Positions 11,954 through 22,500 of a DNA stretch of 64,000 nucleotides are shown in pieces. Position 1 is the first letter of the stretch, and every line of letters starts with the position of its first letter. A program made the position numbers and the translations under genes. The notes under the pieces were generated by a model. It did no database searches, was not told where the DNA came from, and worked only from the letters and a program-made list of their open reading frames with translations. The DNA comes from Siphonodentalium dalli. Its lineage: Eukaryota; Mollusca; Scaphopoda; Gadilida; Siphonodentaliidae. The stretch is from the NCBI GenBank assembly GCA_032622095.1, contig CP136064.1, positions 272,701,614 to 272,765,613 on the forward strand, written 5' to 3'.

Positions 11954-12854
11954 TAAAGCGATAGCCCGCTTTTTCGCGGAATAATTGTAACTCCCTACAT
12001 TTCTTCAGAATTGCCCATCAATGGAAAAAATGTGTTCAAAAACAATATCACTTCTGTGGTTCTTTATTTATCACACACAATTTAACCCCACCCTCTTTAA
12101 CAAATTATTCATCAAAAAAGCACAATTTTCCACCACCAGTCATGTTCAGGCCCCATTTTCACTCAGTTTTAGGGGTCTGGTGTTGCAAACTTGGATCAGC
12201 TATGGAAGACTGTTCAATATTCTTTCCAAGAGAGAACTTCTGGTGATGTGAGGTCATTGAGTCCAGATCTGATCAGCTGAGCATCAAGCGCGTGACTTTA
12301 TCAGCACATTGAAGAATACAATATGACATTTTCAGGTCTGCAAGGGTGATCCAAGATAACTGGATGTGGGTGTATATTGAATTAGTTGAATAAAGATATG
12401 CTCTCTTTGAATTGCTGAAGCATTTTCTTAAATGTGTCCAAGTTTTAGTGCTATTAACCTTCAAATGACCATACCCACCAGTGGAAATGACACACTTTTA
12501 TGATATATATCTGTATATCACTGGCTATAAAATCCAAAATACTTGTTAAATTAGGTTCTTATAACAATTGATATATGTGTCGTTGACATGCCCATGTTAT
12601 GGGTCATTTGCATTATCATGTGACTATTACCACCTTGAACATTTTGAAAATACCTTGAAAAATTGGCATTTTTTATGAAAAATCTTACTATTTTTTTGGC
12701 TGATGTAAGTGAAAGAAGACATCAGCAGCAAGAATAGCCACATCAAGCATGAGATATTCATTGGACTGAAAGACCAGGCTCTGTAAAATGCATTAAAATG
12801 CTTTAAAGTGACTCCCAGGAATCAAAAATGATAAAAAGCTATTTTTTCCCTTTA
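11954..12854 (+). repeat. B block 1 (901 bp)
   Basis: Begins TAAAGCGATAGCCC and ends TTTTCCCTTTA, so its own ends are weakly inverted (taaag/cttta). The open frames (12021-12251, 12273-12464) show no known domain. Confidence 0.8.
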
Positions 12855-13305
12855 GGTTACACTGGTGTAAATGTTTTCCATAGGCCTCAGTGCTAACGTT
12901 TTAGCATATAGTGTTGGCAATATAAATGTTGGGTCCAAAATTTTCTTTAAATCTGAAAAATTGACATTTTGGGAAACTTTTTACACAAAAAAATCATGTC
13001 TGTCTAGCAGGGAATTCGCCTTTAAATCTTATGTTTTCGTAACTAGTGTCAGAACCGCATAAAAAAATACAGTCATATTTTAGACCACACCAAAAAATTC
13101 AAACTTCACTACAAAGGGTTAATTCCTGTGCCAATGGTTATTTTACCTATGGGAAATCATAGGGAAGAGGTGTGATGATTTTTTTATGTGAAAAGCACAC
13201 AAGGCTATTGACCAATCAGGGCCCAGTGTCTATTTTATTCTCTCCTATATATTCCTCCCGCATCCGCTAGAGGTCTCTCGGAACCTTATTTACACCAGTG
13301 TAACA
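12855..13305 (+). mobile_element. A block 2 (MITE-like, 451 bp)
   Basis: Almost identical to A block 1. Its final base is changed, giving GTAACA at the right border instead of GTAACC, and the left end reads GGTGTAAATG. Confidence 0.85.
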
Positions 13306-14206
13306 TAAAGCGATAGCCCGCTTTTTCGCGGAATAATTGTAACTCCCTACATTTCTTCAGAATTGCCCATCAATGGAAAAAATGTGTTCAAAAACAATAT
13401 CACTTCTGTGGTTCTTTATTTATCACACACAATTTAACCCCACCCTCTTTAACAAATTATTCATCAAAAAAGCACAATTTTCCACCACCAGTCATGTTCA
13501 GGCCCCATTTTCACTCAGTTTTAGGGGTCTGGTGTTGCAAACTTGGATCAGCTATGGAAGACTGTTCAATATTCTTTCCAAGAGAGAACTTCTGGTGATG
13601 TGAGGTCATTGAGTCCAGATCTGATCAGCTGAGCATCAAGCGCGTGACTTTATCAGCACATTGAAGAATAAAATATGACATTTTCAGGTCTGCAAGGGTG
13701 ATCCAAGATAACTGGATGTGGGTGTATATTGAATTAGTTGAATAAAGATATGCTCTCTTTGAATTGCTGAAGCATTTTCTTAAATGTGTCCAAGTTTTAG
13801 TGCTATTAACCTTCAAATGACCATACCCACCAGTGGAAATGACACACTTTTATGATATATATCTGTATATCACTGGCTATAAAATCCAAAATTCTTGTTA
13901 AATTAGGTTCTTATAACAATTGATATATGTGTCGTTGACATGCCCATGTTATGGGTCATTTGTATTATCATGTGACTATTACCACCTTGAAAATTTTGAA
14001 AATACCTTGAAAAATTGGCATTTTTTATGAAAAATCTTACTATTTTTTTGGCTGATGTAAGTGAAAGAAGACATCAGCAGCAAGAATAGCCACATCAAGC
14101 ATGAGATATTCATTGGACTGAAAGACCAGGCTCTGTAAAATGCATTAAAATGCTTTAAAGTGACTCCCAGGAATCAAAAATGATAAAAAGCTATTTTTTC
14201 CCTTTA
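13306..14206 (+). repeat. B block 2 (901 bp)
   Basis: Same length as B block 1, with only scattered substitutions (for example at the bases corresponding to 12328, 12541 and 12609). Confidence 0.8.
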
Positions 14207-14657
14207 GGTTACACTGGTGTAAATGTTTTCCATAGGCCTCAGTGCTAACGTTTTAGCATATAGTGTTGGCAATATAAATGTTGGGTCCAAAATTTTCTTT
14301 AAATCTGAAAAATTGACATTTTGGGAAACTTTTTACACAAAAAAATCATGTCTGTCTAGCAGGGAATTCGCCTTTAAATCTTATGTTTTCGTAACTAGTG
14401 TCAGAACCGCATAAAAAAATACAGTCATATTTTAGACCACACCAAAAAATTCAAACTTCACTACAAAGGGTTAATTCCTGTGCCAATGGTTATTTTACCT
14501 ATGGGAAATCATAGGGAAGAGGTGTGATGATTTTTTTATGTGAAAAGCACACAAGGCTATTGACCAATCAGGGCCCAGTGTCTATTTTATTCTCTCCTAT
14601 ATATTCCTCCCGCATCCGCTAGAGGTCTCTCGGAACCTTATTTACACCAGTGTAACC
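14207..14657 (+). mobile_element. A block 3 (MITE-like, 451 bp)
   Basis: Right-hand terminal A copy. It ends CCAGTGTAACC and is followed directly by the TGTT direct repeat and unrelated sequence. Confidence 0.85.
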
Positions 14658-14661
14658 TGTT

Positions 14662-16312
14662 AACGTTATACCACCACCCTATATATATAAGTATAATGTA
14701 TATACATCGATGGTTATACATAATTATGTAATGTATACATCATCGGAGTGAGTCGGAGTGGCCAGTGGACCATTACAGCATCTGGATTTGTGCAGTGAGG
14801 TCAATGGCTACGACCCGTTTGAATCGTTTCATGCACGTTTTGATTTAAGAAATTAAATTAAATTAAACAAAATATATATTTTAATATAAAATTTTATTTT
14901 TAAATGATTTTGTTTAAACAAACACGGTACACATATTCATTGCAGTCACAATCACACGGTCGACGGGGACACTTATTTTGATACACATGTAAGTACATTT
15001 CTATACATGTTTATTCTTTCATTGATTTTCATTACAGAAACCATACCCGGTGCATACATGTATACAGATATACAGAAAGAAATGCGAAAAACATTGGACA
15101 ATCATCTACAATGTATGAAGTGTTAGGTAATCAATCAAATAAGTTTCACATATATTTTTTCTAGAAGTAGTACGTTGTTCTTTTCGATAACAATTTGCCA
15201 CCTATATGCCAAATGTACACTTACAGTATATAACAGCAAACACAGTCCATGTTGTTTTTACAAGAGTCTGATGAAGTCGTTGTTTAATTCTAATTTCCTA
15301 TAATTATGTTACACAAAGATATATCTGGCGTTTTGCAATGTATGATTAACGTTCTACATGTAGTATTTAGGGTCATTGTGTTCAACACCAAACACGCCTA
15401 AAATATTTGGCCACTTCACATATTGAGGGGACGGAGCCCTTTTGCCCAGTGTTTTGCCAGGAATTTTTAAAGATGATATATGCAGAATTATTTTTCATAT
15501 ATAAGCATAAACATACACATGTACATGTAGCTTAATGTATTACAAATAACCTAATCCCTGCGTTATTCGTGCTGAGATCTTAACAATACTGTAACTTATA
15601 TCAATGTTGCCCGAATCATCAAACCTTTTGTCGATCAGGTATCAATTTGTGCAAAAAAAGTTAAAATTCTAAGCTTTAAAATGTTGGGGAGCGGCTGTAT
15701 GGTTATAAAGCATATAATTTATATTTGTTTGCAATGTGATGGGTATTGAATGATTTTTCGGAATCGTTACTAGTACATGTACACATACATGTAAAATTAT
15801 TTAACTGTATGCACCGGTATAGCATGTACATACAATGTACATGTTCCTGAATTTATATACACAGATGAATTGTAATAAAATGTAAGGCATATATCAAGAA
15901 TGCTATATATATATCACTTCGATTATAGTTATTTTAAGCAAAACAGTACAATATACATGTAAATAAAAAAACAAAAGCCATCCAGTATATAAACCAAAAA
16001 TGTTGATGATTCTAGATTCACGGTGAATGTCTATCTCAGACTTTCAGTTGTGGGGGAGTGTTACAATTTTGACAATAACTTAATATATGGAACATAACTA
16101 TACCTGTATATCATAATATATGAGATAATTACTTTATTTTCATAACAGTCAATGCCCGTCCTGTATGAATGTTGGATTTCAGGATCAATATATGAATAAA
16201 TGGCTTAATTATTATGAAGTGTGTCTAGCGGTATGTACATTTACATTGTATAATCTATGCAACCTATGTTCTGATCAAATGCAGATGTGATGGTGTTTGT
16301 ACCATACACTTT
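14662..16312. other. AT-rich stretch, nothing recognised
   Basis: No gene, element end or array seen. The stretch is rich in the self-complementary words tacatgta and acatgtac, which is ordinary composition bias as far as I can tell. Confidence 0.5.
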
Positions 16313-16725
16313 GTAGCCCCTCGGTCCAGTCGGTAGAGTGCTAAATGTATTACGTCGTCATAGGCCGTCCAAAAACGTATTCGTGATCCACACTCATGGA
16401 TGTGGCGATGGAGGAGGGGTCGATTTGGCAATTCTCAGGTTTAGATTCTGGTTCAGATCTATACAAATACCTGAATAATGGGCCGCCCAATAGATTAGAG
16501 TATAACCTAAAGGTTACACTCCAGACCTTCAATTGAAGAGTTATATTTATAAGCACAAAAGGGGAGTGCAATGGAATTACGCAAACTTGTGAATTTGTTG
16601 CCATTCAGGTGGTGGGAGCTGCTGTGATTTCTCAATGAAGTTTACCCTCTGCATGTTTTTCTCCCATCCGTCGACGTCGTGATGTAGCCTAGCTACGGAA
16701 GCAACGATAAACCTCAACCAACCAC
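16313..16725 (+). mobile_element. Candidate tRNA-derived SINE
   Basis: The 5' end CCTCGGTCCAGTCGGTAGAG resembles the A box of a tRNA gene, and TTCGTGATCC about 55 bases on is an approximate B box. The 3' end reads GGAAGCAACGATAAACCTCA followed by aaccaacc-type repeats, the sort of tail seen on invertebrate SINEs. No target duplication was established. The open frame on the other strand (16350-16604) is probably incidental. Confidence 0.45.
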
Positions 16726-16954
16726 CATACGATACCTGTAGATTTGCACAGTTTTCAATTTACGCGCATTCATCTAAACGCTGCCTACCCTCATGCTGCC
16801 ACTTCTGGTTAATATATAATGTATGTGGTGCCTGCTGCAGCTCTAGTTGGAAAATTCAATCCATAGGGCAAGGATGCAGATAGAGTTTTGCATGCAAGCA
16901 GTTTGGTCGAGTGAGCCACATGTGTGTAATAGGTTCCAAATGAGCTGGAACCTC

Positions 16955-18340
16955 ATTAAATACATGACCGATTCTCACGATTTGACATTATCGATTAATT
17001 GATAACTTCATACTGACTTTAATACTTGCTCTGACCCTAACCCCCCACCCGAAATTAATTTTATCCTGGTGACCGAGCACCGAACACCATTAGTAGACAT
17101 GATCGCTTTGACGTATCAATAAATTGGTTGATACTGACATAAATGTTTTTTCTGACATCCCCCCTCAGTTTTGTGGTGAGAAATAAATACTCCACCCACT
17201 GTTACAGGTGAAATATTTTTTTATCCCGGCGAACGAACAACATTAGTGGACATGACCGCTTTAACAGTATCAATGAATTGATTGATATTGACATAGATAT
17301 TTGTTTTGACTCCTCAAATTAATGTTATCCTGGTCACCGAACAACCTTAGTGGACACAAATCGCATGAATGCTTTGACATATCAATAAATTGGTTGATAA
17401 CGACATGAATATTTGTTCTGAAACCCCCAATGTTGTGTTGAGAATTAAATTTTATTCTTTTATCCTGGAGGCCGAACCACATTAATGGACATGGCAAATT
17501 ATTTGACGGTATCAATAAATTGGCTGGTAATGACATAAATATTTGTTCTGACACCCCCCAATAAATATTATCCCGGTGACCGAACAAACTTAGTGGACAT
17601 GGCCGCTTTGACTGTATCAACAAATAATAAATTGGTTAATTGGTTGATAATGACATAAATATTTGATCTGACCCCCCACAAGTATATTTTATCCTGGTGA
17701 CCGAACAACATTAGAGTACATGAGTCACATGACAGCTTTGATGTATCAATAGATATGTTGATAATGACATAAATGTTGTGAGAATTAATTTTTACCCTGT
17801 AGACCGAACCACATTAATGAACATGGTCAATCATTTAACAGTATCAATACATTGATTAATAATGACATAAATATATGTTCTGACCCCCCCCCCCCCCAAA
17901 TACATTTTATCCCGGTAACCGAACAAACTTAGTGGACATGGCCGCTTTAACTGTATCAATAAATTGGTTGATAATGACATAAATATTTGGTCTGACCCCC
18001 AATATATTTCATACTGGTGACCGAACAACCTCAGTTTGACCACTTTGATGGAAACAGTAAATTGGTTGATACTGATGACATAAATATTTGTTTTGAAACC
18101 CCCATTGTTATGGGGAGATATAAATTTTGTCATGGTGACCTAAGCACATTAATGTACCTGAGAGATTTGACGGTTTCTATGAATTTATTGATACTGACAT
18201 AACTATTTGTTCTCACTCATCCCCTCGATGTTTCGGTGAGAAATATATTTTATCCTAGAGACCGAACTATAATTATTATGAATATGACCGATTTGACGGT
18301 ATCAATAATTGGTTGAATTTACATAAATATTCATATTGAC
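16955..18340. repeat. Degenerate minisatellite, ~115-bp unit, about 12 copies
   Basis: The marker gacataaatatttgttctga recurs near 17015, 17135, 17288, 17401, 17532, 17652, 17766, 17864, 17975, 18077, 18196 and 18312. Each copy is accompanied by a tatcctggtgaccgaacaac block and tatcaataaattggttgata. Units differ by up to a third and by indels (98-153 bp spacing). C-runs (for example 17884-17897) fall at one fixed place in the unit. Confidence 0.9.
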
Positions 18341-19299
18341 ATGCAGGACACATGCACTACATCCCTAATTCCATGGTCATATATCATTTTGGGAAAGATC
18401 ATGTTATTCTTTCTAACAATGTAAAGTATGGGATCATTTATGAATTTTGCACTACCCGGTATGCACACACTATGTAATACAGTCTTAATACAGGTAACTG
18501 AGCTGCAAAACAGAAATCACAATGCAAACATACTGTATTACATACAGTTGTACATCCGCAAAATGCCATCTCAAATATATTAATGTTATTTCTTTCAGCA
18601 TTACACGTCATTGAGTGTGCTCTGTCAAGATTCAACATACATTTACATTATCTGGTGATGTCATCTGGATCATGTGAACTGGACAACTCAATCACATGAC
18701 GTCTGCTATAATCCAGGCTTACTGCGAATTTTGCCAAAACTCACTACATGTGATTGTATACCAAACAAGTTTTGTTCATGATATATATGTACTACACCTC
18801 TTAATATAATAGTTCACAGAAGAATATCAATATTTAATACAGCCCTGGCTGACTGTTAGCCAGTACTAAATTACACAGGGAAGAATACATCCTGTTTTCC
18901 ATGCAGGCGTGAAGTAAATTCAAGTAATTGAATATTTCGAGTAAATCTGTTTTATAACAAACATATATATTTATTCAGTTAGTTTGAATAAAATACACCC
19001 ATATGACCATATGAACTTTGTTTATAATTATCTAGCTGACTTAACCCATACATGCACATCATGTTACTTTCAGTGTATATGTACCTATTCCAAGAACAGT
19101 ATTATTTGAGATTTGGCAGCAATGTGACCGGGTTGTGATGCCCATGTCACAGGTCTGACGACCCTCCTTGTGTGTCAGTTTTATTCAGGGCTTGGATCAC
19201 ATGGACTTGTATCAATTTTCCCAAAACCAGAACAAGTGAAAGAATTTCTTAAATAAATTACTATCCCGGTATCAGATATCCTAAACTTCTCAAGTTTAG
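18341..19299. other. Nothing recognised
   Basis: This stretch lies just past the polyadenylation signal of the minus-strand gene. It contains a small inverted pair (tatgtaatacagt near 18471 and actgtattacata near 18530) and no supported gene. Confidence 0.5.
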
Positions 19300-19305
19300 T
19301 TTATT
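19300..19305 (-). terminator. Polyadenylation signal AATAAA of the five-exon gene
   Basis: TTTATT on the plus strand reads AATAAA on the minus strand, about 190 bases past the TGA at 19495-19497. It is the first such hexamer I noticed downstream of the stop. Confidence 0.5.
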
Positions 19306-19494
19306 TGATACTCATTTTGTTCTTCATATTAATTATTTTCACCATTTCTAGTTTTGGGACAATTGATACAAGTGCATGTTTTCATATACTGAACCAAACC
19401 GACACATGTACACAAGGAGATGACATATAACAAATTATCACATATACATATCACAGCAGTTAAACTAAGACTCAGCTTTCCAGGCATGCACAAT

Positions 19495-19547
19495 TCACAG
19501 TGAAAGTGAAATCTCGAAACGGTCTGCCATTCCGAGGCTGCTTGGGT
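19495..19547 (-). CDS. Exon 5 (terminal) of the secreted-protein gene
   Basis: The acceptor TTTGTTTCTATTTGCAG|AC is strong. In phase 1 it completes Asp and reads PSSLGMADRFEISLSL then TGA at 19495-19497. The ADRFEIS ending fits the hydrophobic last strand expected after EFDGG. Other frames here stay open longer (19329-19553), but only this frame joins exon 4. It lies 5.8 kb from exon 4, across the A' array. Confidence 0.65.
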
Positions 19548-22500
19548 CTGCAAATAGAAACAAACGGTACTCTAATCATTGTGAGTCATTGTAAGTCCGT
19601 TAGATTGACACTAAAACATAGCCATAAATTGAGGAAGTCACATGTGGATCTTATTAAGGTAGAAAGATAGGCAAATATTGACAATATCTACAGCTGGGAA
19701 GACATAAACACGAAATGGAGATCATTTAGGTTCACATAGAATGAATGATTCGTTCTTTCCACCCAGCGCATGTTTTGGTGACACACACTGAACAAAAACT
19801 CTAATGCTACTATTAAAGGTGGACTGTACACTAAATCCGGCCCTTTATGGAACCATCTCCTGTTATTCTCAACAAAATATATGCAACAAATGAATGAATT
19901 TGAGCCATTGACTAGTGCAAAATACACCTGTGTGCTCTGTGATCGACGCAAACAACCTGATAATTATAACGAAAATGAATAAATGGCTGGAGTCCTGAAT
20001 TACTTTTCGTTATAATTACCATGTTGTTTGCATCAGTCGTATAGCACACAGGTGTATTTTGCAATAATCTATGGCTCAAATTCATTCATTTGTTGCATTT
20101 ATTTTGTTGAGTATAAAAGGAGATGGTCCCATAATGGCCGGATTAAATGTAGAGTATCCATTTAAAGTGTGATGTTTTATCAAATCATTTTCTGTGTAGA
20201 AATGGAAACTAATGCATGCACCACCGACTAGTCCAAATGACCTTCGACGTAAACCAGCTAGTGAAATATATAGGGATAATACTGGTTTACGTTATCAGCT
20301 AGTGAAATATATAGGATAATACTGGCTTACGTTACCAGCTAGTTAAATATATAGGTATAATACTGGTTTACGTTACCAGCTAGTGAAATATATAGGGATA
20401 ATACTGGTTTACGTTACCAGCTAGTGTTGATACCACTGTATATGTGTAAAACCCTGCAATCAATTTATGAACAAAATCGAATATATATTCATGTAGCAGT
20501 ATATTCAATTATATTCCCCATAAAGTTAAGTGGGATACCATTAGACGAAAATAGGCGAAAAATACAGTCGAAACATATCCAATGTTATCGTATGATATAC
20601 AACAAGCAGCATCGCAACATCCGATACACTTAGTCCGGCCATTAATACAATCTACATCACGATATGATATATGAGATATCCAGGTCGAAAAAAACCGCTA
20701 TTTGATTGAGAAGATAACAATAAGTCAACTATAGAGTCTACCACAGCACGATGGAACGAACTGCCAGAAATAACAATACAAAAACTTCACAAACTAAAGA
20801 AGAATTAAAAACTCATTTGAACTGCGAGATATTCCGTACACGCTTAGAGGTTACAGTGAAGTAATTATTTCCCATAGGCCTCAGTGTTAACATATAATGG
20901 CCTGCAGCCCTGACTATCCAAAAATTGTGATAAATGAGTACACGGTCACCGGAATTGGCATCTGCGCAAAGTTTCTGCATGAAAAAAATCATATCGTCGA
21001 GCATGGAATGTACCTTTAAATTTGGGATTTATAATCGAGAGTCAGAATTGCATGAAAAAAATATTGACATTTTTTACCTCACACCAAAAAAATAAAATCT
21101 AGGAACCACGTGCTTTACAATGTGCCAATGTTTTGCTTGGAGTCTGAAATTTCAAGAGGAGTGATTGCATGTATTTTATATGTTTAAATATCGAAACTAC
21201 TATTAACCAACCAGAGCCCAGAATTTTTTTTAATTCTCTCCTCCATCTTGGTCCAAAATCCGTTGGAGGGCGCTACCAATCGAATTACTTCACTGTAACC
21301 TAAAGTGACAACAATGACATGCCATCTGAAAATGACACAAATCGGTCACTGGACTCTTCACATTTGAAAATAAAATACAAAATCTCTATCCATGACTTTG
21401 TTTTCGTCTTATTAACCCTTTCCTGACCCCACCCCTGTTTACAATTGCAACACAAAATATCTTAAAATTAACACGAAAAGTCACCATGTGAGGTCCATGT
21501 CGATAAAGTAAACGATGGTAGCATATATACCCATCATTGGTGTGAAAGCTGACCGATTTCTCTCTGAGAAAATATGGACGATGGTTCGCCTGATAAACAT
21601 GGACACGCTGGAGCTTGAATTGGGCGCACATGACAAATTTTGAGTCCTGGTAAACGAAATTTGGGCAAAAACTGAAGTTTTGAGTGCAGCTGAATGATTA
21701 TGTGCCTACATGTATGTGCATGGAAACAGCCACATCACTCAAACACACCACCGTGTTATACTTTTTGTCGACAAGCCACCTCATGCAGACTAATTGGCTG
21801 CCATTTAACACTGCACTGGTCGTGTTTTACATCCAATTTTAGAGACCTGCCACATATAGCTATGTAGATTGCTCTCATGGCTAGTCGAAAAGCCTTTATT
21901 TCAGTTGTGTACTGACCCTCGATGTTCAGTGCGTGATTTGTTACCATGACATTCATTAAAGGTACACATATGGGTTCATAACGGACAAAAAAGGGTGATT
22001 TTCGAGGTGAAAATTTTAAGCAAAAATTGTCCCAGATGGGTTAATATTGGCTTCTCATTGATTACCACCGACTCAAATAATATAATATGCCACGTGCTAC
22101 AAATTCCCTAATTGTTTGTTGGTCAATGTTTATAGGAAACCCACCACTGGGCCCAAATGAGAAAAGGGATCATTTTTGTGCTTTAAAGTGACAACAACGT
22201 CAATGACATGCCATCTGAAAATGACACAAATCGGTCACTGGACTCTTCACATTTGAAAATAAAATACAAAATCTCTATCCATGACTTTGTTTTCGTCTTA
22301 TTAACCCTTTCCTGACCCCACCCCTGTTTACAATTGCAACACAAAATATCTTAAAATTAACACGAAAAGTCACCATGTGAGGTCTATGTCGATAAAGTAA
22401 ACGATGGTAGCATATATACCCATCATTGGTGTGAAAGCTGACCGATTTCTCTCTGAGAAAATATGGACGATGGTTCGCCTGATAAACATGGACACGCTGG

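Larger units (their letters stand above)
11503..14657. repeat. Composite array A-B-A-B-A, 1352-bp period
   Basis: Five blocks alternate: A (451 bp, MITE-like, TIRs GGTTACACTGG...CCAGTGTAACC) and B (901 bp). All A copies share one orientation and the period is exactly 1352. The whole array is flanked by a 4-bp direct repeat TGTT (11499-11502 and 14658-14661), while internal A/B borders read CTTTA|GGTTAC and GTAACC|TAAAG. A second array with homologous A blocks lies at 20849-24871. I see no protein-coding capacity. Either an A-B-A composite moved as one unit and then expanded by recombination, or the repeats arose in place. Confidence 0.9.

Noticed and set aside
16313-16395. A functional tRNA gene
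   Set aside because: Only the A box is good. Arms do not fold into a full cloverleaf by eye and the B box is imperfect, so a SINE head is more likely.
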